Source: a virus
Direction: 5' to 3' (one strand)
Virus record (IMG/VR): IMGVR_UViG_3300036591_000020
Coordinates: 1 to 32,468 of that record
DNA: 32,468 nt
Shown here: positions 21,042-27,439 of the stretch, in pieces
Layout of the letters: each line of letters opens with the position of its first letter
Position numbering within the stretch: position 1 is the stretch's first letter
The notes under the pieces: model-generated
Database searches by the model: none
Told to the model about the DNA's origin: nothing
The model's input: the letters and a program-made list of their open reading frames with translations, nothing else
Program-made: the position numbers and the translations under genes

Positions 21042-21803
21042 TTATTGTAATGCCTCTGGAAATCTTTCCCGAACAAAATCCTCTGTCACTATAGCTATTG
21101 AGCAACCGCAATTTATCACTTGTCTCGCCACGTCTTTACCCCCTTCGCCTCGTGCCGGATTACCAGGAGAATCTAATTTAACCCCTTCAATATTGAAAAA
21201 CTGACTTTTTGGAATAGGCTTGCCTTGCGCTGAAATATGGCTTTGCCGTGGTTCGCGTCTTGCGCCTGAGTGAATCCAAAGCTTGTACGTCTTTAGTCCT
21301 GTAACTAACTCAAAGTCATCACCTGATCGCATTAACCCCATGTTATTAGCTCGTGTTCCTTCGGTGATCGCTATGGCTCGCGCTCTGGCTCTGCTTCCGA
21401 TGGTTTCCGTTAGCAGTTGCTGAGTCTGAAATGGATTTAAACCTAATTCAATGGCCCTTTCGAGTATTTTCCTAATCTCTAGTCTAGTCCCATTATTCAC
21501 GTTTGTGATAAGACCGCCTAAGTTTTCGCGGACCCAAACCCCAATCCAAGCTTTCCAGGTATTAAGAAACAAATCGCTCATTTCAAAGTCCTTAGTTTTC
21601 TGCATCGCACGGATCTGGAAATAACCCCTTCGGGCCGCATCTGGAAAAACTTTCTGATAGTATTCCACATAGGCCGAAGTCATAAGCCTTTCATCGAAAA
21701 AATCAGCTTGCGAGATAAGCGTTTTTAAAAACAATTCTTCGCCGAACTTTTGGTATTGCCTGTTAGCTTTTTTGTTCTCGCGTCTGATTTTGGCTATGTT
21801 CAT
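21042..21803 (-). CDS. Minor head protein, Mu F-like / SPP1 gp7 family
   Basis: A 253-aa protein with the family hallmark near its C-terminus: WIHSGARREPRQSHISAQGK (about 176-195), then PIPKSQFF, DSPGNPARGEGG and VINCGCS (W..sG...R.sH...dG..i....F......l..PgdP......v.NCRC). The N-terminal 110 residues are helical. Members are associated with the portal inside the head and in some phages with DNA ejection. The gene overlaps the portal by 1 base (stop and start meet at 21803), as usual for this pair. Confidence 0.85.
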   Translation of the reverse strand: MNIAKIRRENKKANRQYQKFGEELFLKTLISQADFFDERLMTSAYVEYYQKVFPDAARRGYFQIRAMQKTKDFEMSDLFLNTWKAWIGVWVRENLGGLITNVNNGTRLEIRKILERAIELGLNPFQTQQLLTETIGSRARARAIAITEGTRANNMGLMRSGDDFELVTGLKTYKLWIHSGARREPRQSHISAQGKPIPKSQFFNIEGVKLDSPGNPARGEGGKDVARQVINCGCSIAIVTEDFVRERFPEALQ

Positions 21804-23182
21804 TATAGGTTTAAATCCTGAAAGTCCGCACCACCTTCAAATGCTTCCTGAAGTGTGATTTTATTCGCCTCTGTGTAAATGGCCCGCGCATAGTCCTCGT
21901 CTATTTCGTCAAATCCAAGCATCGTTCTAACCTCGTTCAAGGTGGCTAATCCTCCATGCCAAAACGTTTCCATTATTAGTTTTGAATCTGCATTAAGCTC
22001 AGAATATTCTGAGATGTCAAAGTCTAAATAATCAGCTTCACCCGGGAACGCTGGCAAAAGAAACTCGCTCAATGCCTGTTCTAGCTGCTTCAAAAATGGT
22101 AAAGAGACATCTACAACTAACTGCTTTTTGGCTTCGTTTAAGTTATCGAACTTTGAATCTGAGCGGAAAAGAGCGGGATTAATACCCCATAGATTACATA
22201 ATTTCTCATCATCGTACTCCATGCCTTTCAATATATCAAGAGCAACCGGGCTGAGTGCGATTGATTGATATTGCATAGGAATACCCAAAGCACCAACACG
22301 GTTTTTATTCATGCTGCCATCCCAATATTTTTGTAGTTGCTGCCTCAAAGTCGGTAGCTGTTCGGCTGTTAGCCACTTTTCAGGATCTTGAGACGCATCA
22401 GGACTGATAAAACCTTTTGCACCTTCATTCTCAAGTGATCTTTTTAAGCTTGAAACTGCCTCGTTATTCTTGCTTAAAAACTTAATACCTGCAAGTAGTG
22501 GACTTTGACCTCTTAGCTGTGTTCCCTGCAAATCCCAATACGGATTTATCGTTTTCATGTGCTTAATTTCAGAGGCTGGAATTTCAATGGTTTGATCTCC
22601 AATATTAAATTTTACCCCCTTAAAGGGCATGAACATATCGCCCTGAATAAGGTCCAATCTATTGACCGGCAAACAATACAGTTCTTTGAATTTGTTAGCA
22701 TCTCGCAAACCGCCTCCAATCCTAACCCCGTAAATAAAAACTTCGCCTGTTAGCCTGAACCACATTGATATTTCTTTAAAAAACTCAATTTGCGTCTGTC
22801 TTGGGTTTGGGTGTTTTAGAAGCTGCAACAAATCACCTGACTCAACCGCTTCAAGGTTCTTAACCCGCTCAAATTTGGACTGAGCGCGATCTAATTCTCC
22901 TGACTTGTATTTTATTGCTTTGTATCGCTTTTCCTTTCCGTTTTCCTTGAATGCCTGCAAAGGGACTTCTGAGTCTTTTTCTCCAATCTTTTTTACTATC
23001 GAATAAATCATGGCATTACCCCGATACCCTTCGTTAATGAATGTATCTACCCTATTATCCATCCACACAACTAAATTATTCACGTTAAATTGCCCGTAAA
23101 TAGCTTTGTTAAATAGATTAACGTCTAAATCGGCTGTAGGCCTTGGACTTGTAAGGAGGTATTTTTGAATAAGAGAAATCAT
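21803..23182 (-). CDS. Portal protein, HK97 family
   Basis: The 459-aa protein starts with the portal's N-terminal helix region (LIQKYLLTSPRPTADLDVNL), then GNAMIYSIVKKIGEKDSEVP, LLKHPNPRQTQIEFFKEISM and RLTGEVFIYGVRIG, all conserved for phage portals, followed by LYCLPVNRLDLIQGD, IKHMKTINP, RGQSPLLAGIKF and LWGINPALF. It builds the ring through which DNA enters and exits the head. It overlaps the membrane micropeptide upstream by ATGA and the Mu F-like gene downstream. Confidence 0.9.
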   Translation of the reverse strand: MISLIQKYLLTSPRPTADLDVNLFNKAIYGQFNVNNLVVWMDNRVDTFINEGYRGNAMIYSIVKKIGEKDSEVPLQAFKENGKEKRYKAIKYKSGELDRAQSKFERVKNLEAVESGDLLQLLKHPNPRQTQIEFFKEISMWFRLTGEVFIYGVRIGGGLRDANKFKELYCLPVNRLDLIQGDMFMPFKGVKFNIGDQTIEIPASEIKHMKTINPYWDLQGTQLRGQSPLLAGIKFLSKNNEAVSSLKRSLENEGAKGFISPDASQDPEKWLTAEQLPTLRQQLQKYWDGSMNKNRVGALGIPMQYQSIALSPVALDILKGMEYDDEKLCNLWGINPALFRSDSKFDNLNEAKKQLVVDVSLPFLKQLEQALSEFLLPAFPGEADYLDFDISEYSELNADSKLIMETFWHGGLATLNEVRTMLGFDEIDEDYARAIYTEANKITLQEAFEGGADFQDLNL

Positions 23183-23349
23183 TTATTATTCTTTAAGTCG
23201 ATTGCAATAACCAAAAATACGTAAAATATTACGAAAACTGAACGACCCACCCAAAGCCACTTAATAGGGTTTAGGTTCCAAGCTATGAAACTGCCCAATA
23301 AGTACATGGCAATTAGTAGTGATAAGTAAATAGTTAAAGTTTTTAGCAT
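23179..23349 (-). CDS. 56-aa two-helix membrane protein between terminase and portal
   Basis: ATG at 23347-23349 overlaps the large terminase stop (TAATG), and TGA at 23179-23181 overlaps the portal ATG. The product (start MLKTLTIYLSLLIAMYLLGS) has two hydrophobic stretches, about 4-24 and 33-50, with a short WNLNPIKWLW loop between, so it should be a double-span membrane protein. Coupling on both sides in the packaging operon argues that it is real and made in similar amount. Its role is unknown: a membrane-linked packaging helper, a host-defence inhibitor or an exclusion peptide would fit. No family is recognised. Confidence 0.65.
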   Translation of the reverse strand: MLKTLTIYLSLLIAMYLLGSFIAWNLNPIKWLWVGRSVFVIFYVFLVIAIDLKNNK

Positions 23350-24569
23350 TAGCTCATATCAATTAGTCCAACAGGGTTTTTGTTGTTTATCATTAATTCA
23401 GTCAGTCCCCACACCAGAGCATCAACTCGGTTAGGAGATTTACCTTTTGTCGGGTTCCAAGAAGTCATTTCAATTTCCAGTTTATTTAGATTGCCGTAAT
23501 GAAGTACTTTACCCTGCTCGTATATGTTTACAATAGGTTCCGCTCTTGTTACTTTTCCCCTACTTGCATGGACTTTTTTGTAAGCCACCGATTTATCCAC
23601 AGATCTGATTACCGCCTCAATAAAGTCGCCCCCATTATTTGCCTCTCCAATTATTAGGTTTGCCTGCCATTTGTCGTACAATCCAATAGCCTTAACCGCC
23701 ATTCCGTTAGGCGTGTATATTCCACTTTCGTCGTCAAATACGTAAGCATTACCATCAAATCCAAGACCTACCGCCAATATTCCATGCTCGTCTGAATTTG
23801 GATCCGATGTAACAGCCGGGTCAATCGGGATTACTATTTTCTTCATTAATGGAAGCGAAGATACTTTTTTGATTAAGCTGTAATTCCATAAAGCCCCCTC
23901 AGCATCTTCAAAGTTTATTCCTTCGTAATCTCGTTCGTACTTTCTTCTGTCTCTATTCTTGACTATCAACCGTTTTTGGTGCCAAGATGCAGAAAGGTTT
24001 TGCAGGTTGTCCCGGTATGTTGTGTTGATTCTATCGGTCATGGTGTAATACAATCCATCAGGTTCAAAAAATTGTTTGTGCTGCCATGATTGTTTGTGTA
24101 GTGCATTTGATACTAAGACCATCTTATTGGATGCGATTATAGAGCGTACTGATTCGTCTAGCTTATCAAAGGAATCTTGGTCCGGGTGTTCCTCAAACTC
24201 GTCATATATTACATCTGTAAGCCCTTGAACTGATTTTAGATTTGCGGTTTGATTCAGCGACGATGTTCTAACGCCCTTGAAAATAATCTTTGACCCTGTT
24301 TTTTTGTTGGTAATTTCTGAGCCTGAAATGTGAAATTCATGCTTACAATCATTATTAGACATTTGAGTCTCAAATTCTGGCACGATTGAAACCGAAGCGG
24401 AAACCATCGTATAACGCAAAAATAGAACTACCCGATTAAGGTCGTAGGTTAGTCTTAGCGCATAATCAGAAATAACGAAAGATTTACCCGAACCCCTTCC
24501 GCCTTTTTCATAGACATACCTCTGATCAGAAGTGTATAGCAGTTGATGTATGTCATTAATCTTCGGCAT
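23349..24569 (-). CDS. Terminase large subunit
   Basis: The 406-aa packaging motor has an N-terminal ATPase with Walker A GGRGSGKS at 23-30 and Walker B VIYDEFEE at 120-127 (D123, E124), and a C-terminal RNase-H-like nuclease with D250 (IPIDPAV), E309 (IIGEANNGG) and D383 (NRVDALVWGL), which would hold two metal ions. This fits the terminase_3/6 arrangement. The first residues overlap the small subunit by 14 bases. It cuts concatemeric DNA and drives it into the prohead. Confidence 0.95.
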   Translation of the reverse strand: MPKINDIHQLLYTSDQRYVYEKGGRGSGKSFVISDYALRLTYDLNRVVLFLRYTMVSASVSIVPEFETQMSNNDCKHEFHISGSEITNKKTGSKIIFKGVRTSSLNQTANLKSVQGLTDVIYDEFEEHPDQDSFDKLDESVRSIIASNKMVLVSNALHKQSWQHKQFFEPDGLYYTMTDRINTTYRDNLQNLSASWHQKRLIVKNRDRRKYERDYEGINFEDAEGALWNYSLIKKVSSLPLMKKIVIPIDPAVTSDPNSDEHGILAVGLGFDGNAYVFDDESGIYTPNGMAVKAIGLYDKWQANLIIGEANNGGDFIEAVIRSVDKSVAYKKVHASRGKVTRAEPIVNIYEQGKVLHYGNLNKLEIEMTSWNPTKGKSPNRVDALVWGLTELMINNKNPVGLIDMS

Positions 24570-24936
24570 CTTTTGACTTTACCCATTCGATAGGTTTAAT
24601 TCCTGTTACGTCTTTGCCGTTGGTTGTGTGGTCAATATTAGATTTTTCAAAATACCCTCGTTTCTTTGCTTTAGTTTTTAGGTAAAAAATAGTCGAAGCA
24701 ACATCTCCATTATTAATATTACTAAATAATTTTGATTCGACAAAGTCAATCTGAAACTCTAATAGGTCATCAACTGCTAATTTATATTCATTGTCTTCTT
24801 TCATCCAAACATAATGAGTATTCCTAGAAATGCCTACCATTTCGCAAGCTGGAGCAACTACTCCCAAAGTTTCCTTCAGTGCTGCAAGCATCTCCTTTTT
24901 TATAGTGTCATTGTTTGTCCTTGATACTTTATTCAT
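24556..24936 (-). CDS. Terminase small subunit
   Basis: The 126-aa protein has a DNA-binding helix-turn-helix at about 11-55 (ALKETLGVVAPACEMVGISR, then NTHYVWMKEDNEYKLAVDDL), and a helical oligomerisation part (LEFQIDFVESKLFSNINNGD followed by ASTIFYLKTKAKKRGY). FYLKTKaKkRGY matches the family's end of the core domain. It recognises the packaging site in the phage DNA. The gene lies directly before and overlaps the large subunit. The acidic C-terminal end (EWVKSKDAED) may bind the large subunit. Confidence 0.85.
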   Translation of the reverse strand: MNKVSRTNNDTIKKEMLAALKETLGVVAPACEMVGISRNTHYVWMKEDNEYKLAVDDLLEFQIDFVESKLFSNINNGDVASTIFYLKTKAKKRGYFEKSNIDHTTNGKDVTGIKPIEWVKSKDAED

Positions 24937-25573
24937 TAGTCATTCTGAAAAACCCAAATGATTGTTTAGTTTCTACTTTTTTAACCTCTCCAAAAAACTT
25001 GTCCAAAGCGGCATTTACAATCCACATCTTCTCAACAAATCCTTCAGGCGTATTCTTAAATGTTTCTTCAATAAAGTTAAGATAAAAATCATGAATTTCC
25101 TTATTCTCGTCAATTTCAAAGGTTTCGCAAGTCTTATTATCATTTAGATTCATGGATGTTCTTATACAGATATTCCAATTATCATTTCTTATTAATACGA
25201 ATTTTGCGTGAATATCCGAAGTTCTGATATTCTCATTACCAAATAAATCAGAGATTGCCATCGAGTACTTTTTCTGTCTTATGGCAAAAGAATAATCAGT
25301 TACCAAAGTAAAGCTTTCAATTAAATTTGAGTTAATCAGCCATTTTATTTGATTAGCGTCCTTTATCCCAGCCGACCAAGTGCAACATATTATTTTCGAC
25401 TTCCCTATTTTTTTTAGTATTGAGTGGATAAGATCAATCAGACTAAACTGACCCCTTGTAAGGCCAATCATTCTAAAGTCTTTTTCCAAGCATTCAATCG
25501 CTTGATCTGAATTTCCTGAAAAAACCCCTAGTTCTGTTTCTTTAAAACGGAAACCCTTGCTATATTTGTTCAT
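24929..25573 (-). CDS. PLD-like (phospholipase D superfamily) protein, possible nuclease
   Basis: The 214-aa protein contains one PLD-like motif set: I121-H-A-K-F (H122, K124), a D near 131, and a later TSMNLN (S140, N142) in place of GSxN, followed by E150/E153 (ETFEI). It begins with SGNSDQAIECLEK and a SKIICCTWSAGIKDA strand (57-71) typical of this fold. Single-HKD members work as dimers and include nucleases and non-enzymatic DNA-binding proteins. It overlaps the terminase small subunit by 8 bases and might be a DNA-processing partner, or an accessory antihost gene. Its leader is a near copy of the one at 25844-25892. Confidence 0.65.
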   Translation of the reverse strand: MNKYSKGFRFKETELGVFSGNSDQAIECLEKDFRMIGLTRGQFSLIDLIHSILKKIGKSKIICCTWSAGIKDANQIKWLINSNLIESFTLVTDYSFAIRQKKYSMAISDLFGNENIRTSDIHAKFVLIRNDNWNICIRTSMNLNDNKTCETFEIDENKEIHDFYLNFIEETFKNTPEGFVEKMWIVNAALDKFFGEVKKVETKQSFGFFRMTNE

Positions 25574-25612
25574 GATGTTGTTTGGTTAGAAAGGGAACCT
25601 TTTCCCTTTTTT
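25564..25612 (-). repeat. Leader repeat, copy B (before PLD-like gene)
   Basis: A stretch of about 49 bases that includes the ATG of the PLD-like gene and the 5' hairpin AAGGGAA/TTCCCTT. It is identical to 25844-25892 except for two base changes and the last few bases. In this copy the stem is fully Watson-Crick. Confidence 0.85.
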
Positions 25613-25615
25613 GTT

Positions 25616-25642
25616 AAAAGCCCGAAAAGTTAATCCCGGGCT
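25616..25642 (-). terminator. Terminator after the 62-aa gene, copy B
   Basis: Minus strand AGCCCG pairs with CGGGCT (6 bp) around loop GGATTAACTTTT, then four T and an A-rich stretch; the T-run is weak, so partial read-through into the PLD-terminase operon is likely. The 12-base loop is identical to that at 25941-25970. Confidence 0.6.
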
Positions 25643-25664
25643 AATGTTACTTTTTTAGTCTTGC

Positions 25665-25853
25665 TCATTTTCCAGAAATTTCAATACAAGCTGCGTGATA
25701 AGCATCTTCCGTATTATTAAAAACGTAAGGACTTATATAAGACCAAAATTTACCAGACTCATTTAGCCCTTTTAATACGAAGGCTACCAAATCAGTACAA
25801 CCATCAAAGTTGTAATCTATTGCTATTTCTTCTATTGTTGTGCATTTGTTCAT
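25665..25853 (-). CDS. Hypothetical 62-aa accessory protein
   Basis: The product starts MNKCTTIEEIAIDYNFDGCT and ends with EDAYHAACIEISGK; four Cys are spread over its length. Its first residues (MNK) match those of the PLD-like protein because both starts lie in the duplicated leader. Helical stretches are likely at 6-12 and 22-30. The function is unknown. It forms a single-gene unit with promoter/operator (25899-25929), leader repeat, and terminator (25616-25642), which marks it as a moron. Confidence 0.6.
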   Translation of the reverse strand: MNKCTTIEEIAIDYNFDGCTDLVAFVLKGLNESGKFWSYISPYVFNNTEDAYHAACIEISGK

Positions 25854-25892
25854 GATGTTGTTTGGTTAAAAAGAGAACCTTTTCCCTTTTTG
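25844..25892 (-). repeat. Leader repeat, copy A (before 62-aa gene)
   Basis: Near-identical copy of 25564-25612, including the ATG and a 5' hairpin. One of the base changes turns a G-C pair of the stem into G-U, so the hairpin is kept. Seven bases upstream lies the -7 box of the promoter. Confidence 0.85.
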
Positions 25893-25898
25893 CTTATA

Positions 25899-25929
25899 CT
25901 AAATTAACTATTTTATTTAATAATTGCAA
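25899..25929 (-). promoter_or_regulatory. Promoter with exact 19-bp operator, accessory gene
   Basis: Minus strand TTG at 25929-25927, 20-base spacer, TAATTTAG at 25906-25899 (close to TAnnTTTG). Plus-strand 25903-25921 is an exact operator copy. It lies between terminator copy A and leader copy A. Confidence 0.7.
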
Positions 25930-25940
25930 ATAAATAACCA

Positions 25941-25970
25941 AAAAAAAACCTGAAAAGTTAATCCCAGGCT
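25941..25970 (-). terminator. Terminator after the lipoprotein genes, copy A
   Basis: Minus strand AGCCTG pairs with CAGGTT (6 bp, one G-U) around loop GGATTAACTTTT, followed by a run of T. It has the same 12-base loop as 25616-25642, with a C-G to T-A exchange in the stem that keeps pairing. Confidence 0.75.
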
Positions 25971-25979
25971 AATTAGGTG

Positions 25980-26237
25980 TTAATCAACTTTACTGCTAAT
26001 TCTCACTATATCCCCTACATTTATACCTAACCTCATTGGGTGGTCGCTGATTCCAAAGCAAGGTTGATTCTTATACCTTGGATTGTCGCAATCCCAAAAT
26101 ACAGTGTAAAAACCGTATTCCCTGTTAATCGCTATCACAGTGCCTTCTTCGCTCATGATGCGCTGCCTGATTACATTCCGCTTGTAAGTCTCGCAACTTG
26201 ACAAGAGAAGAAAAATGATAATTAACAGCACTCTCAT
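25980..26237 (-). CDS. Small lipoprotein (85 aa)
   Basis: Starts MRVLLIIIFLLLSSC: a short lipoprotein signal with the lipid Cys at 15. The mature part (ETYKRNVIRQRIMSEEGTVI then YTVFWDCDNPRYKNQPCFGI) holds two Cys (W-D-C and Q-P-C) that could form a disulfide, and ends with GINVGDIVRISS. Expected location is the periplasm, attached to a membrane. Phage lipoproteins of this size often block superinfection by shielding a receptor, but nothing here is diagnostic. It overlaps the upstream 40-aa lipoprotein by ATGA and is the last gene before a terminator. Confidence 0.7.
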   Translation of the reverse strand: MRVLLIIIFLLLSSCETYKRNVIRQRIMSEEGTVIAINREYGFYTVFWDCDNPRYKNQPCFGISDHPMRLGINVGDIVRISSKVD

Positions 26238-26356
26238 TTCCTCCTGTATTCATGCCTCATTTCGCATTGATGAGATGGACTTTTTACGCTTGAGCAACTG
26301 GAAAATATGGCTACCAGTATTAGAGTGATTATTCCTATTTTTATAGATCTAGTCAT
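26234..26356 (-). CDS. 40-aa lipoprotein micropeptide
   Basis: ATG at 26354-26356 and TGA at 26234-26236. The first half, MTRSIKIGIITLILVAIFSS then C21, is a clear lipoprotein signal with lipobox FSSC; only about 20 residues remain after cleavage (CSSVKSPSHQCEMRHEYRRK). The gene overlaps the preceding gene by 8 bases and the next lipoprotein by ATGA, so the two lipoproteins are coupled and may act together. Size is like Rz1-type outer-membrane spanins, but the phage already has a u-spanin and this gene is in the early/accessory operon. Function unknown. Confidence 0.65.
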   Translation of the reverse strand: MTRSIKIGIITLILVAIFSSCSSVKSPSHQCEMRHEYRRK

Positions 26357-26762
26357 TTTCGAGTTCTCTTTTAATTGACTCTATTAGTTGTTGTTGTTTG
26401 GCTTGAACCTGTAAAATACCCAAGTTAACACAAAAATATACGCTTGTAAAGCCATTTTTATACACTTTACTTAGATGAAAATCTGTAATCTCAACCTCGT
26501 GGTGAAGCTCAAAAGTTACCGAACAAATCATTCCGTCCTTAGCAGCTTTTTTGTTTAGGAGTTCTATCAGCTGATTAGTTGATAGTTCTTTTTTTACTCG
26601 CTTCCATCCCTTAGCCAGTGATTTAGAAATAAGCCAAAAAGATACGTTCTCTCCTCCTATTTCTGCATCACCAGGATATATATTCCCTATTATAGGAATA
26701 GGTTCTTTGTAAAAATCTGCCTGCTCTTGTGTGCCGATATACTCATAATATTTAGTTTCCAT
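26349..26762 (-). CDS. Hypothetical 137-aa phage protein
   Basis: The product begins METKYYEYIGTQEQADFYKE, and its first half (GNIYPGDAEIGGENVSFWLI then KGWKRVKKEL) resembles short phage proteins with an SH3-like, surface-exposed beta part; the second half is helical and ends with QQQLIESIKRELEND. No family name is secure. The ATG is preceded by GAAGAGCGAAATG, a variant of the leader element lying within the end of the upstream gene, which it overlaps by 11 bases. It is part of the operon running from 27387 to 25980. Confidence 0.55.
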   Translation of the reverse strand: METKYYEYIGTQEQADFYKEPIPIIGNIYPGDAEIGGENVSFWLISKSLAKGWKRVKKELSTNQLIELLNKKAAKDGMICSVTFELHHEVEITDFHLSKVYKNGFTSVYFCVNLGILQVQAKQQQLIESIKRELEND

Positions 26763-26949
26763 TTCGCTCTTCGATTAATTGATTGTTGTATAATAATTTA
26801 GCACTCGTAAAATCTGTAACCTGACTCATAATCTTATCAAACATTTTTCTAGCTTCATCTTCGGTTTCAGCAAAACCTTCTGCCTGATCTACTGTATATA
26901 GTTTGACTAGGACTATCCGGTAGTTTGTTCTTAGTATTGATCTTTTCAT
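26752..26949 (-). CDS. Hypothetical 65-aa protein, heavily overlapping the upstream gene
   Basis: The product starts MKRSILRTNYRIVLVKLYTV and is followed by ETEDEARKMFDKIMSQVTDF and a TSAKLLYNNQLIEE strand. This resembles small phage proteins with an RIVL strand, a T-E-D-E-A helix start and a tSAKLy..g.lIee end. The overlap with the 82-aa gene is 83 bases in another frame, unusually long; both frames look coding by composition, so it is likely an overlap that arose by a lost stop in the upstream gene. Function unknown. Confidence 0.55.
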   Translation of the reverse strand: MKRSILRTNYRIVLVKLYTVDQAEGFAETEDEARKMFDKIMSQVTDFTSAKLLYNNQLIEERNGN

Positions 26950-27115
26950 CCTTGCTAAGGTAGTCCATAAAATCCTGAACTCGCTTCTGCTTTATCAGTT
27001 GGTTTTTCTCGTACCTGCTTTCAAATATCTTCCAAAATGATATTTTATATTCTAGCGGAACTTTTGAGAACTCCACTCCTTTGTACGCCCCAAACTTTAG
27101 TTTTAGCCCTTTCAT
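26867..27115 (-). CDS. DUF3820-like small protein
   Basis: Starts MKGLKLKFGAYKGVEFSKVP, then LEYKISFWKIFESRYEKN. The FGAYKGxxFSKVPxxY pattern is that of DUF3820-type proteins (FGkyKGk.l.dvP..Yl.WL), small proteins common in phages and plasmids near replication genes, function unknown. The C-terminal 28 residues (from about KINTKN) overlap the next gene and look less conserved, so the original stop may have been lost. ATGA overlap with the SSB-like gene upstream. Confidence 0.6.
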   Translation of the reverse strand: MKGLKLKFGAYKGVEFSKVPLEYKISFWKIFESRYEKNQLIKQKRVQDFMDYLSKDEKINTKNKLPDSPSQTIYSRSGRRFC

Positions 27116-27387
27116 CAGAATGGAAGTTTATCAGCATCGTCATCCTGAAAATTAGCCGGCTGAGCTGCTGGCTGGCCTTGCGTAGCGGCTGGAAGTTTAG
27201 CCTCCTTGACCTGCATTGTAAAACTCATAAATGTAACGCCCTTGGCTGAGGTCTTAATCCATGCCGAAACGTTGAACTCTACACCGTTATCGTCTGTGTA
27301 GCTTCCACGGTAATCTGGTCTTTTAGGATTGTCACCTTTGTCGTTCTTGAATAACGCTCCGCTTAGTTTGTTGTCGTAATCTGCCAT
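27115..27387 (-). CDS. SSB-like / DUF736-type protein with acidic C-terminal tip
   Basis: The 90-aa protein has an OB-like pattern: YDNKLSGALFKNDKGDNPKR, then DYRGSYTDDNGVEFNVSAWI and TFMSFTMQVKEAK, similar to DUF736 proteins (GalFkNdkk.n.kaPDYrGs..i.G.ef..saW.k). The end is a flexible Gln/Pro/Ala linker followed by DDDADKLPF, which mimics the acidic tip of bacterial SSB (DDDIPF) that binds replication and repair partners. A single-strand-binding role beside the helicase and nuclease is therefore likely, but unproven. It is the first gene after the promoter/operator at 27409-27439. Confidence 0.65.
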   Translation of the reverse strand: MADYDNKLSGALFKNDKGDNPKRPDYRGSYTDDNGVEFNVSAWIKTSAKGVTFMSFTMQVKEAKLPAATQGQPAAQPANFQDDDADKLPF

Positions 27388-27408
27388 TTTTATTTATTTT
27401 TTGGTTTG

Positions 27409-27439
27409 TAATATTAACTATTTTATTTAATTATTGCAA
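27409..27439 (-). promoter_or_regulatory. Promoter with exact operator, SSB-like operon
   Basis: Minus strand TTG at 27439-27437, 20-base spacer, TAATATTA at 27416-27409. Plus-strand 27413-27431 is an exact copy of the 19-bp operator. It overlaps the last codons of the nuclease gene, so replication and SSB genes can be expressed separately. Confidence 0.65.

Noticed and set aside
25625-25667. 12-aa ORF overlapping the end of the 62-aa gene
   Set aside because: Too short and it runs into the terminator stem.
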